A stretch of 64,000 nucleotides of DNA from Ustulina deusta (lineage: Eukaryota > Ascomycota > Sordariomycetes > Xylariales > Xylariaceae), in NCBI GenBank assembly GCA_023159155.1, contig JAJNNX010000054.1, positions 124,001 to 188,000 on the forward strand. The letters are read 5' to 3'. The notes under the pieces are model-generated. The model was not told where the DNA came from. It saw only the letters and a list, made by a program, of their open reading frames with translations, and did no database searches. Below, one piece after another: positions 33,701-45,927 of the stretch (position 1 is the stretch's first letter; each line of letters opens with the position of its first letter). Position numbers and translations under genes: made by a program.

Positions 33701-36700
33701 GCCGAGCGAGAACACCAATTCACAGTGTTGCACTAACAGCCAAGTGTCCGTGCCGTCGCTGGTCAGTATCTTGCTTGGTCCTGGAGCCGCGCGACAACAG
33801 CGTCCCTTTTTTTTTTTTCTTCTTCTTCTCTTCTTCTTTATCTTTCAGCTTGCAGGCATCAAACCGCAGCGTCGTGTAGCGCCTATATGGGTATGTATTC
33901 AGCTATTTCAAGCACCAAGGGCGCGGGGATGCTTCCTCTTTAAGGTTCGGGCTGCCGTTATAGGAATCCATCTGGAGTTGCCGAGTGGCGAGTGAAAGAA
34001 CAACAGCACTCGAATTGGCGAGTGCATGCGTGCACTAGACCCAGCTGGCATGGGTAGGTACCCTAATTCGCAGCCATGGCCCTATCTGGTGTATGCTGGG
34101 CTCCTCAGTTAAGGAAATCACTTATCCCTATTCAGTCAACTGTCCAAAGGGGGGTCATCAACGGGATTCGGAATAAGGGCCTTCTGCTGGCCCGAGCGGC
34201 CACGTGGAAGGAGATCTCTCAACAAGCATCTCCCCTGCTCCCACTGCAAATGGCTGGCCGTGGAGGGAAAAGTACCTGGCCGGTACCTGGGGCACATTTT
34301 GCGATACGCATCTGATTGGCTTACCGACCGACCGGAGCCGCTTTGCCCCCCTACCGCCGCTCCCCTTTTTTTTTTTTTTTGTTGAAAGGATATCGTCCTG
34401 GCATACTGTACGCTTAGGTACTCTGGCTCGCTCACTTATGCGTATTATCTATCACCTGCCACTGGTCAGGATCGGCTCTCAGTTGAGGATCATATGGTGC
34501 GCAAGGGCATTCTGCACATTTACTGAAATACCACATTATCACCCTGGGCCCCGTTTCCACTTCACATATGGTACACTATCTACCGCACGCTACACTACAA
34601 CGTCTTTTTCGCACACGTAGATATAATCCCCTCTTCAAAGCAACCTGATCGATGTGACCTGAAGTTCATCTCTATTCGCATAGCACTGCCATATACAGCT
34701 GCAGACCGACGGAGAAAGCCGGGAAGTACCGAGTTTGCGTATTGTCCGACAAAGACTATCCTCTCTCTCATGGAATTGTTCATTCAATGCTAATCTTATC
34801 GCCCCCATCGGACCGTCGAGAAGCCGCTTTCAATGCGGGATTATCTATCCCTGTTGAGGTCAAGTCTCTTGATAGATAGGTAATGCCCGCATAGAAAAGC
34901 CGTTGACATGGATCACGGCCGCACAACAAGCGCTGCGGTGTCGTAGTGCAAAGCGAATCTCGGAGCAGCTATGAAGCCAAGGCCGCCGTTTAATCAGCTT
35001 TTGATCATTTGCTATAGTGCTAGCCAGCAAGTGTCACCAAGAACGACATGTAGTGCACAATACTAGATGAAAATAAGATGAGTTCCTGCAGTAGACTGCT
35101 CTCCATAGCTTCATTAGTCACATTTCTGCGATGGACAAGGCCAGCTAGTAGGGGAACGAGGAAACGCTTGCTCAGCCACCAAAGCTACTGTATACTAATA
35201 CTACAGGTATACTGTACTGCACTGCACTACACTGCACTACACCACCATCATTACTTTACCAGCGTCACAAAGAACGTGGTGAAACCCACGAGCAGATAAC
35301 ACTCAAGCCGCATTGTCGCAGCCTATCATGTTGGTAAGCTAACCGACAGTCGTATCGGGGCCGTTTTGTTGGGCTCGAGAAGAAGAATCTGACATGACAG
35401 GTTTTTTTTTTCTTTCTTCGTGCCCCCCCTCGCCATGTCTCGCTCTTCGACCGCCGTTCCTGCAGTAGGGCGTCGACGTGTGTCACATCAGACTCCGCCG
35501 CCTAGACTACCGGTAGATACAACGTTTCTGCGCCGACACTCTGCGCTGCAATGCACTCGTTGCGCAGCGCAGCACCCGGTACTGTCGAAGAGCAGATAGC
35601 CCATTACCTAAGTAAGGTACCTACCTACTGTACCTACCTCCTGTACAGTACCATGTAGGTATGGTGGTAAGTAAAAATAGAGTTATTAGGTTAACCCGCC
35701 CACTGCTACCACCACCTGCTCTGTTGAGATATGCATTGCTTTCCTCCCCTTACTCGTGCATCCATTTATTCAGTAAAATAGATAGATAGCCGCCTCTGAA
35801 TCCGCAGATGGATGGTCACGAGCACAGCAACCTACTACCTACTGACGTTGCGCAACCTCGACGACCATTGACCTCTCGCGTCCTTCATTGAACCAAAGAC
35901 GCGGTGAAATGATCGATATATGCCCCCAGCGGGGACTCGTTTTATTGCGGTCTGTTCCTCGGGTTTCGACGAATGACCTCCTCGCAACATCACCACCCAG
36001 CATCGAAGTAGGCGAAGCATTGCAACCCTATCTGCCGACTACACGTATCCTACATATCTACCGGGTGTAAGCACCTACCTACAGCAGACCACAGCAGATG
36101 AGTAAGCGAGAGAGTGCACTGCCCTCTCCCATGCAAATGGGTTACCGTTTTCAGCGTCGGCCCATCTTGGCGTTGTCTCGTTTGAGGCGAGATGGTTCCC
36201 AGACCATGCCCCCTCCGAGTCGACTGCCGGGCTGTCTGTGTGTTGGGCTGTAACCCCCATGGGCCGCAGCGAAGACCATCTAGATCTCACCTACATCACA
36301 TCAGATGTAAAACAGTTCACATATTACACGTATGCGCGCGTGTTTGGCACTCAGTCTAGATGAGGGGCCAAAATGTACATAAGGTTTTCCGACGCTGCAG
36401 GTCCGTCCTCATTCCCCATCCCCATCCTGTCGCTTATGGGTTATGAATAGAAGAGGCTTAGCTCTCTGTGATCTGATGAGACCTCGTCTGAAGACCTGAC
36501 TCGACATATTCTTTTTTTTCCCCCCCTCCTCACCTCTTCCGAGGAAGCGAGGTGGGTAGGTGGTGTAGGTATGACCTGATTTGGTTGATGCAGGGGAAAG
36601 AAGGTCACGAGCTCTTTCGCGGTTTGCCGCTCGATCGCTTTTCAGCTAGCTACGGTAAACTCAGGTCGGCGACCACGCCAAAGATCAGCATCCAGCAAAA

Positions 36701-37380
36701 CCCCGATGGGGCTCTGCCCATCCCTCAGTTGACATTGACAACACAGACCCCCCTCTTTCTCTCACTTCCTATCTGCCTGCATGTCTTGGACGTAAGGGCT
36801 AGGATGCTCTGGAATAATCCCGAGCAGCGCTGCAACCATCCGCTCGCGATGGTTGCGTGTAAGTAGTGTAGGTGTAGGGTACGGTGTTGAGTCCTCGACA
36901 GCAATCTCACCCATTCCGGCCCCGCCCCGCACCCTGTAGAATGAATGAGTGAACGAGCGAGTGAGTGAGTCCCGACGGGACCTTGCAGGAAGAGGCTTCG
37001 ATAGACGAGGAGCAGCGAGGATCACGCGAGATTGCGGCAAGTTGATTCGCACCAAAAAAGACCGAAAACAAAAACTCAGACAATTTTGTTTCCTTCGTTC
37101 TCAATCTCCGGCTTCTTCACTTACACTATGCGGCCTACCTACCTACCATCCCATTACTTAGTCTAGATCATGTAACACAGAGCCGAGGGGAAATTTGCAG
37201 GCGCCAAAACCTATGTTTCTCTAACGGTCTCTCAAGGTTATGCCGAAGCCATGGATCCGGGAACCGCAGATGATTCGCGTCTCCGCCGCCTCGTCGCGGC
37301 GCGCGCCCAGTTTGGATGTGGGACATTGGATAGGATAGGCCTGGAGATGGACGATCTCCCCGCGGCCACACAAGTAACCA
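30781..37380. other. Gene desert with simple repeats
   Basis: No intact gene recognised. A plus-strand ATGGCCGACCCATTC at 31253, directly before GTAAGT, resembles the first exon of some fungal NACHT or ankyrin genes but is too short to call. There are pyrimidine runs at about 33806-33832 and 34365-34381, CACTGCACTACAC-type motifs at about 35217-35245, and TACCTACC motifs at about 35617-35640 and 37132-37146. Remaining open frames are under 140 codons and not recognised. Confidence 0.5.
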
Positions 37381-37406
37381 CTATCTAAGGTTATCTACCT
37401 GCCTAC

Positions 37407-37422
37407 TACCTACATGTAGGTA
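37407..37422. repeat. 16-bp perfect palindrome TACCTACATGTAGGTA
   Basis: A perfect inverted repeat using the same TACCTA/TAGGTA arms as the larger palindrome near 40.7 kb. Confidence 0.8.
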
Positions 37423-38193
37423 CTTATGAAATTATGACGCGCCCAATATCCAACTTGAATCGTCTGTCCGTGTGTTTCCAAGTTTCGTATACGTATATCT
37501 ATCACTAACATATATATATCTATATATATATTTTTTGCGCAGTCCGAGCAAAAACACTCAAGCCCCCCCTTTCCACCATTTATTTCTCTACCCACCCTTC
37601 CACAAGAAAGAGAAAGAGAGAGAGAGAGACAACATACCTAAGGACCCTCGTGATCTCCCTTCATCCTGGATGTCGTGCGACTTGATCTCGTTTTCGCGGC
37701 TACCGACAGCAAGGTAATCTCACGCACATCGCACCGCCCCCCTTGCAAAAAGAGCCGAGACTTTTTTTTGGTTTTTAATTTCGCGAAAAAAAAAAAAAAA
37801 AAACTCGTGTTTGTCGAGCTCTCTCTCTCTCCGCGCCACATTTTCTAGAAGCAGGCGGGCGGCGTTGACCCCGTCACCGTCTGTCCCCGCGCGTCATGTA
37901 ACCTAAGTACCTACCGTCGTGCAATCCCGTAGGCAATTAGGTACAATACAATACAGTACAGTACAGTCGGCAGGTAAAATGATTGAAATACGAGCTACAT
38001 ATAGTGATTATCCACAGAAAGAGAAAGACATCGTGGACGAGACAGACTCAGGACCCAAGGGACCTGATAGCCTATCAAGTCTCTTTTTTTTTTTTTTTTT
38101 TTTCCTTTGGGTTCCGACCACCTGAATCGACCCACTTCGTGTAGATGGATAAGGGGGCGCATATGCTTCCGATAATGTGACGCGTCGCCGCCT

Positions 38194-38195
38194 CC

Positions 38196-38232
<37 letters not shown>

Positions 38233-38258
38233 GGTCTGTCTGTCTGGTCTGTCTGTCC
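38194..38258. repeat. CTGT tetranucleotide microsatellite
   Basis: About 15 CTGT units with two GGTCTGT interruptions. Confidence 0.9.
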
Positions 38259-40712
38259 AACATTGCGCCTTCGTCGCTATCCGACCAACGTCTTATCCGT
38301 ATTGTCGGGTACCCTGTATCTAGTGTAAGTAAGTATCTAGCGCTAAGTGGGAAGCAAGTCAGGCCAGCCAAGCCAAGTCAAGCCAAGCCCCCAGACTCTC
38401 CGTACGCGGGAAAGTCTCAGGTAGATCAGTTTCCTAGTTTTTTCCTTTGGTTTTTTTTTTTACATGTACACAGACTTCCGTTCCTCTTTCTCTCGACGCA
38501 AAAAAAAAAAAAAAAAAAAAACCTGGCGGCGGCATTGCTGCACGTGCGTTGAGAGAGGCGGCCACAGCGCAATTACTACTCATATGTAGGATACATAAGG
38601 TATGCAGTGAATTAACAGCAGGTATGTAGGCATCTAATCTATGTACTTGCTTGCTGGTGTACATACATACATTTACGGTAGCGTGGGAGTGATCAGATAG
38701 ATACATTAGATGCACGGATTTCCGGTTCTCAGAGATCTGCGCTACCGCCGCGGATCTTCCGTGCATGAGAAAGCGAGAGAAAAGAAAGAAGAGATAAAAA
38801 AGAAAAGAAATTTACAGATACGCTAAAGCTGGCGTCCTGAACGTACCGTCCCCGCCTAGATTAGCTACTTACCCTGAGTAGGTAGGTAGATAGGTAGGGA
38901 AATAGGTAGGGAAGTAAGCAGGCAGTCGACTTCGACTTCGAGTCGGCGAGCAGTAGAGATCGCGTCAAAGTATTTGAAGGCCGACAGCCAAGATACGGCG
39001 GCGGATGGATACCCGAGATCGACAGGGCGCCTACAGTAGCTCGTTGGATGGACCGGACCGATTTCAGAGATTTGTCCCTCTCTCTCTCTCCCCGTTTTTT
39101 GCCACTAGTATATACACTACATGTAAGTAAGTCTCCTCTCTCCCAGCAGTTATTTGTTTACTTTCCTTGTAAATTTTGTTTTTTCGTTTTTTTTTCTTTT
39201 TCTCGTCTCCGCCTCACCTAGGTCAAGGAGAGAGGGGGGGGGGGTACCGGTACCCAAATCTAGCGAGTGTACAGTATGGTAGGTAATATGGTTGGTATGG
39301 TATGGTTCTTCCTGATTAGGGGGGAAAAGCGGAAAGGACCATGCATTGCTGAGGTCCCACAGCACGCGAGATAAACAGTAATGTAATGTAAGAAAAAACC
39401 ATGCTGCGTAACCACGATACAGACGTAGACGGACACGGTTCCTTGTCTTCCTCGATCCCGTACCCATATACTAGTCTCCGCAGGCCAAGATTACTCATCT
39501 CGAGAGATCATCGGGTCGTCATTCGTTGCGGTACGTGCTATAGGTATCAAAGCGTCCAACTACTCGGTCGGTCGTAGACGTAGCATACCTCTAGGTAGCA
39601 GGTCTCGTGTATAGTGTAGGCACCGAAAGGTGATCTTAAGACAGGGAATCAACCGACTAAGTCATCGGCGGTTAAGCCCATGCGACCCGTGCCGCCCTGC
39701 TACCTACCTCCCAGGCCGGTACCTAGCGCACCTTGACACAATGACAGAAGTGTGATGGCACGTTCTGGTAAAATACCTACGCGATAATGGGCCTATAGTT
39801 GAGATGGCATATACCGAGCAGCAGACTAGGTGGCTCGACCTTAAAACAAAACATATTACCATTACCAGGGGAGAAAAGCAGGTATTGCAGTTGTCGTTGT
39901 AGTGTATGTAGGTCGTGTGTACCTACCGTAGGTACAGGAACTAATGCCAGGTACCGTAAGAGGTGAGACTCTGCTGATAACGTATGCAAGATGGGAAACC
40001 GGTGGCAAGATGGCGTAGGTAGTGCCGGTAGGTAAATAAGGTATGTAATGTCTCATCCGTAATCTACAATACATAGGTAGGTAATCTGCCTATTGTAGAG
40101 ATGACGGACTTCTGTCGATCTAACAACCCACGGGCGCGCGAACAGGTTGTCGGTAACGACAGGCTGGGCCCAGTCATGATATTTCTTGTCTTACATGTAG
40201 ATAGGTAGAGGGCGTCAACGCTGAAGGCGACGCAACCATGCCCCCGATACCACCTACATATGTAGGTATGAACCTGTGGTACGGTACGATACGGTTCCAT
40301 GGGACGACGACATGGTGCTTGGTGGCGGTTGAGGTGACGTGATTGTGACGAGAACCTACTCAAGTCACACCAGAGAACCAGCATCTAGTGTAGTGACCTA
40401 CAGGAAATGGTACGAGCGGGCGCCAATGAGGCGCTTTGCCTAGATAAGTATATCCGACCTTCATTGTCTACCTACACTACTGTACTTGGGTAGGTACCGA
40501 TGAAGTCTCCAACAGATATCCTGCCCATCATGAAGAGAAAAAAAAAGGTTATTCCTTTCTCGTGGGGTCCGGCGGTACGGCACAAGACCTGGCTCTTTTG
40601 AAGATCCTCGCCCCAAGGAGTCGTCGCTGGGTTCGGCAGATGAAGTGGGCGAAAAAGATGGGGGAGAGGGAGCGTGCGCTACAGAATACACAGAGTACTT
40701 ACTGTACACTAC

Positions 40713-40740
40713 CTCTATACCTACCTAGGTAGGTATAGAG
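40713..40740. repeat. 28-bp perfect palindrome centred on CCTAGG
   Basis: The left half CTCTATACCTACCT is followed directly by its exact reverse complement AGGTAGGTATAGAG. There is no spacer, and symmetry ends at both outer flanks. It lies in a gene-free region and is built from the dispersed ACCTACC/GGTAGGT motif. Confidence 0.95.
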
Positions 40741-42029
40741 CCAAGAGAGCTTGTTTTTAGTGGTGACGATCACCGCATTCACGGGCGCTGGGATAAAAGA
40801 CGCATGTACTGAGTTCTAGATACTTAGTCTACACATGTTCTGCACATGCTGGCATATGCGTGACGAGGTGAGAGATCTACAATACGTGCCTTGGTACCGC
40901 AGCTGTTTCTTGGTCATCGACGGTGAGTGACAGAGACCAATCGTTGGTACGATGCAGTCGAGTCGCCCATGCCGCCGGATTGTCGCGTGGTCGGTTTTCT
41001 GGTGGCCATGATGTGACGACGGTTCTGTAGCACACGGTTACCTCACTTTACACCGAGGTAACCAACCAGCCCATCTTGCAACCGGATTAGGGCGAGAGGG
41101 GAGGGTCTTTGCTTCAGCAAAAGGGCACACGTGCACGCGCACATTCACGAAGCCTGCGGGACACCGATAGTTCTGGTGATCTTCATCTTAGACTCTCTGA
41201 AGCCTGCAGCTTTGACATCGCATCGGATCCAGCGCCGGGGTGCCGGGCTCTCCCGGGCGGGCAGATGTTTACGGTAGTAAACCTGGGTTCAACGAAGTCT
41301 AGTGTCATAGCGTCATCTCTTTCTCTCTCTTCATGTTCCATCGTCAAGATTCGGAGGTAGTTCGGTTCTATGCGCGTGGCTTGACGATTATACGCTACAT
41401 ACAGCGGTACATCTGTCCTCGATTGTGACTTTTTCTTCCCCTACCTTGGAATCGTGATCGGGTTCTCTCGCGGGCCTAGATTGACTAGATTGATAAGTAC
41501 CCCCACAGGCATGGTCCGGCTTGAATCCAATAGGTAACTAAACTTCTAGCAACCCTCGCCTACACGCCTCACTCTCACTAGACGAGATTAATCTTCTTGG
41601 GGGGATAATTAATCACTCTGGCAGTACCCATCGAGTAGCATCGTCCACAGCATTGGGTGGGAACGCGTGCTTGAGTAGTGTAAGTCTACTCTAAATGCGG
41701 TCTATGAATTGGATCTCTCTATGTAACTTTGTCGACTCTAGCCCTTGCTTCCGTCTCGGCGCCATACGAAACCGTAGGAACCGCTATTATCGTGTATATA
41801 TGCAAGGTCAGATCTATAGACTGGGGGCCAAAGCAACGATACACACCTTGTGACGAAGACGCCAGGCGCTTCACCAGAGAAAGTCCCAATATTGGTAAGT
41901 CCTCACGTCGTCTGGCCCCCGAGAGACTACCGACGGGAGCTTCTTAAATTGCGCTCTGAATATTGAGCGTCAGCCGCCACGGGTAGGCAGACCATTGACT
42001 CCTTCGTCATCGCGATGTCATGTATGTCC
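40741..42029. other. Intergenic region
   Basis: 3' flank of the minus-strand HAD phosphatase gene. No repeats of note and no supportable gene; open frames are 83 codons or fewer. Confidence 0.5.
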
Positions 42030-43127
42030 TCATTGGACCTTGGCGATCAGGGCGTTGGAGAACTGCAGCGTCACGCAACCATCTTGACCGTGTGCCAGCA
42101 TCTTGACTGAGCGTAAGTCCTCGACGACCCAGTCTGGCTCGGCGGCGACGACCTGTTCGATGGTGTGGCTCGTCACGAGCCCGAGCACTTTGCAACCAGC
42201 CGCCTTGCCCGCTATAATACCAGCAGGGCTGTCCTCGAGCACGAGGACCTCGACGTCGGCAGGTAGTCCGAGCTTCGACCATCCTAGCTTGTAGCAGGTC
42301 GGGTCCGGCTTGCCGTTCTCTACGGACTCGGCTGTGACGAGGTGCTTCGGATGCGGGAGCTTCAGCACCTCAAGCCAGCCGTGGACGAGCGGTTCCGTGC
42401 CCGAGGTGACGATAGCCCATGGCGCATCAACTGTGATCAGTTGCTGGAGCAGTGCCCTTGCGCCTGGTATCTCGACAGCCTCTTCACCATACTTCTTCGG
42501 CAGTCGTGCCTCCATCTGTCTTACATCTGTAAAGCCGAAGGATCGGTCGTCTCAGTCAGCCCCACAAGACGGCAAATGAGGAGGTCAGAGAAGAAGGAAG
42601 GGCGGGAGAGCTAGTCTCAGAATTAGACGCCGTTCCTGCGTCCGACCCCTTGACTGCCGCCGGAACTACCTATATATAGTCTGGCTTACATTCCACAGTC
42701 GCCTTCTCAGGGGCGAGCAGCTTCAAAATGTCTATCTGCACAGTTCGTGAATCAGTACCCATGTAATTGCCATCACACTTCCCGTCCAGGGCAGTGATAT
42801 TATATGGCCGAGACCTGACTCGGGGAACGAGATGGAAAGATGCCGGCACAGATCAGATCACGTACGCTCCTGCGGCCGTGCGAGGTCTGCAAGATGACTT
42901 CGGGGTCAACCCCAATCTCATTGCCGATGCTGCGATGCTCCTGTCAGCGCGGCTGCCAGGATCGAGGGATGGGGATTGGGACTGGGGAGGAAAGACAGGG
43001 GCAGGGAAGGGAAGGCTCACGTATACCAGTGCTTCACGACGGCAGAGGTGGAATCGATTATGGTTCCATCCATATCGAAGAGGAGGCCCTGAAATGTGAC
43101 GGTCACTGGGGGTGCAGCGTACGCCAT
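42030..43127 (-). CDS. HAD-superfamily phosphatase, glycerol-3-phosphatase (Gpp1/Gpp2) type
   Basis: Probable cytosolic phosphatase making glycerol from glycerol 3-phosphate, or acting on 2-deoxyglucose-6-phosphate, which the same subfamily also hydrolyses. Exons 43021-43127, 42866-42929, 42690-42735 and 42030-42526, with introns of 91, 130 and 163 nt, give 237 residues, close to the 250 of yeast Gpp1. HAD motif I is DMDGT (D18 nucleophile, D20 acid/base), motif II VTSGT (T113/S114), motif III the Lys of GKPDP (K145) and motif IV LEDSPAG (E170, D171). The cap region reads VKHWYTIGNEIGVDPEVILQ and HGRRSIDILKLLAPEK across three exon joins, matching the Gpp1 pattern and confirming the splice sites. 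Glycerol formation serves osmotic adaptation and redox balance. The gene is divergent from the nucleolar GTPase gene, with 660 bases between the two ATGs. Confidence 0.93.
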
Positions 43128-43787
43128 CCTTGTCGCTCGTATTCTTTCCGCCGTACCCGGGGAGAGATGGCTGCTGATGAGAGAGTCCCGTGACGACGAG
43201 GTGGTAATATCCGTGGTATTATGTTTTCCGAGGTGGTGTATTTGTTCTTCGTCAGGAGGGGTAAAGCTTGTCTATATGCAGTGGATTTCACGACAGAAAA
43301 AATGCCAACGACCGCTTACGATTCGTGAAGGCAACATGCGGTGTATTTTACCAAATGAGGAAGCTCCGCTTGTAACGTGTTGTTGTGTCGGAGCCCAACG
43401 GTGTATTATCTGGGTGCTGGGACAGTAGCTAGAGAACTCCGCCCGCCGGGATGAGGTGCTTCGGCAGTGCATCGTCAAGGCCGCATTCGCCAGGTACCCC
43501 AAGCAGGTAGGTGAGACGGGTTGGAGAGAGAGAGAGAGGGCGCCCCTCAATAGAGCGCCGCAATCTCTTTAGGTAATCCGGGGCTTCGAAGATAGCGGGG
43601 TTCTGCTGATAGCGGGCTGATAGCGGGCTGCTAGAGTGGATGGATGGGGCTTATCGCTGGCGGTCAGAGACGGCAGAAGGGCATTTTACCTGCAACAAGG
43701 TGAACTTTTTTTATGTGGTAACATAGGTATGTACTCCAGTAAGTATACAACAAACCACATTGTACATTGAATACCCGGCAAGACAAG
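43128..43787. promoter_or_regulatory. Divergent promoter region between the phosphatase and GTPase genes
   Basis: 660 bases between two start codons pointing away from each other. It contains a short GAGA run near 43525-43538 and no supportable gene. Confidence 0.5.
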
Positions 43788-45480
43788 ATGGCGGGCAGTC
43801 TCAACAAGCCCAAAAGTTGGTCCAATCCCATCCCTCGTGCTTGGCGACGGTTGACTGACCGACATTTATCATGCAGAGCCCAAGTCGAAGCGCACACCCG
43901 TTCGGTTAAGACACAAGATCGAGAAGGCCTCGGCCTCGAAGCAGCGCAAGGCGAAGAAAGAGGCGAAGAAGAACCCGCAATGGAAGTCCAAGCTAAAGAA
44001 GGACCCCGGCATCCCCAATCTGTTCCCCTACAAGGAGAAGATCCTTCATGAGATCGAGGAGGCCCGCCGGCGGAAGCAGGAGGAACAGCAGCGTCGGAGG
44101 GAGATGGCCAAGGCCGCCAAGACGGGGGCCACGGCCGGAGACAGCGACGGTGCGGAAGACGAGGACCCCGTTGACGAGGATGGCGTGGACGGTGCGGAAG
44201 ACGACAGCGACATGATGGACCAAGATGATGACGACAGTGACGCCTCAAATCCAATGGCTGCCCTCCTCGCGAGCGCGAGAGCTGCCGCCGAAAAATATGA
44301 GCGCGAGCTGCAGAGCGGTGACGATCTGGACGACGATGAAGACGACGACGAAGACGAAGACGGTGGTGTCGATTTCGCCGGTCACGACTCGTCGAGAAAA
44401 GCCCACGACAAGGTCTTCAAGCAAGTCGTGGACCAGGCAGATGTCGTGCTCTACGTCCTCGACGCGCGCGACCCCGAGAGTACGAGGTCAAAAGAGGTCG
44501 AGCGCATGGTCATGGCCGCCGCCAGTGGTGGGAAGAGGTTGATGTTCGTGTTGAACAAGATTGATCTTATCCCGCCCAATGTCCTGAAGGACTGGCTGGC
44601 CCATCTCCGACGACATTTCCCTACTCTCCCTCTCCGGGCTGCCAAGCCTGCCCCGAACTCACAAACTTTTAATCATCGCGACCTCACTGTCCAGAGCACT
44701 TCTGCGACCCTGTTTAAATCCCTAAAGTCATTCGCCGCCTCGAAGCAGCTGAAGCGCTCCATCTCCGTTGGTGTGATAGGGTACCCGAATGTCGGAAAGT
44801 CGTCCGTCATCAACGCTCTTCTTTCCGGGCTAGGTGGCCGAGGAAAGGCTGCCTGCCCTGCCGGTGCGGCGGCCGGCGTTACGACGAGTATCCGCGCCGT
44901 CAAGATCGACAGTAAACTCACGTTGCTTGATTCGCCTGGAATCGTTTTCCCTTCCACCACCGACAGTGACAATCCCAAGAGGACCGCAGTCGAAGAACAT
45001 GCGCACCTCATCCTACTCAACGCCATCCCCCCCAAGCAAATAGACGACCCGATACCCGCCGTTTCGCTACTAGTAAAGAAACTGTCGTCTTCGCCGGCGC
45101 TACTACAAAAGCTATTGGATGTTTATGACCTCCCGCCGCTCATGTCTACCAATGGCGACTCTACGACCGATTTCTTAGTGCAAGTCGCCCGGAAGAGAGG
45201 AAGGTTAGGTCGCGGTGGCATTCCTAACCTGCCCGCCGCCGCCATGACAGTCGTGACGGACTGGAGAGATGGGCGTATCCAAGGATGGACGGAAGCACCA
45301 AAACTGCCCGTCTCTCTCGACAGCATCAAGGGAAGTATGGCCAAGGAAGGTCCCCAAGCAGCGACCCCCGCCATGGCAGATCAGAAAGAGATTGTCACGG
45401 AATGGGCAAAGGAGTTTAAACTTGAGGGTCTATGGGGTGATGATGAAGATAAGGGGGCAGAAGATGCCATGGAGCAATAA
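43788..45480 (+). CDS. Nucleolar circularly permuted GTPase (Nug1/Grn1, nucleostemin family)
   Basis: Nucleolar and nucleoplasmic GTPase required for 60S ribosomal subunit maturation and export. Two exons, 43788-43815 and 43877-45480, with a 61-nt intron (weak donor GTTGGT, acceptor TGCAG) give 543 residues. The small first exon codes for MAGSLNKPK and the join continues KPKSKRTPVRLRHKIEKASA, the basic Grn1-type N-terminal domain. Acidic linkers lie at about 100-130 and 158-172. GTPase motifs appear in permuted order: DARDP (about 205-209, G5-like), NKID (236-239, G4), GYPNVGKSS (311-319, G1), a GVTTS threonine near 345 (G2) and DSPG (361-364, G3). The permuted order is diagnostic of the YlqF/YawG family. 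An alternative donor 33 bases downstream, CTC|GTGCTT, would also keep frame and add 11 residues, but gives a less typical N-terminus. Confidence 0.95.
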
Positions 45481-45535
45481 TGGAATAACGACGTTCATCC
45501 GACTCTTGCATGATACTTCTGCACTTCTCTATCCA

Positions 45536-45556
45536 TCCATCTATCTATCTATCTAT
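45536..45556. repeat. ATCT/ATCC tetranucleotide microsatellite
   Basis: About five ATCY units directly downstream of the GTPase gene. A second similar run lies at about 45658-45676. Confidence 0.75.
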
Positions 45557-45625
45557 GGTCTTGTTGGCGTTCGGTGGAAAAGGGGCTAGAGTGCGCTTTT
45601 GTCCCCTTATTGGTAGACTTGATGA

Positions 45626-45631
45626 AATAAA
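45626..45631 (+). terminator. Possible polyadenylation signal of the GTPase gene
   Basis: AATAAA lies 146 bases after the stop codon of the plus-strand GTPase gene. Fungal polyadenylation signals are loose, so this is only plausible. Confidence 0.3.
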
Positions 45632-45907
45632 ATGCAGCCTTCTCTTTCAGAGAGTTGATATCTATCTATCTATCCATATGCTCGTCTCTCCGCAAACTTT
45701 GTCCAATCTCTAAAGCGTTATCTCATTCTTATTTGAGTTTGCTCTCGCCGCTTTCCCAGTCTGTGTGCAATGTCTCTCACACGAACTACCACCTAGCCAC
45801 GACAGTGTATCCGATGGTTGTGATCACGATTACCAAGTCCACGCGCCTCGTTTAGTTTCCCTCTCACTCGCCCTCAGCCGCTTGGACCGGGACAGGCCAG
45901 CGGGCAA

Positions 45908-45927
45908 ATATCCGTCTAGACGGATAT
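45908..45927. repeat. 20-bp perfect palindrome with CCG-N6-CGG
   Basis: ATATCCGTCTAGACGGATAT is identical to its reverse complement. The inner part CCGTCTAGACGG is an everted CGG pair with a 6-base spacer, a layout that dimeric Zn2Cys6 proteins can bind. No gene start lies close by. Confidence 0.9.

Larger units (their letters stand above)
37381..40712. other. Gene-free stretch with homopolymers and microsatellites
   Basis: Holds long A or T runs at 37786-37803 (A18), 38084-38103 (T20) and 38500-38521 (A22), a GTAGGTAGGTAGATAG run near 38880, and frequent TACCTA/TAGGTA motifs. Open frames are all short (110 codons or fewer) and unrecognised. Confidence 0.5.
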
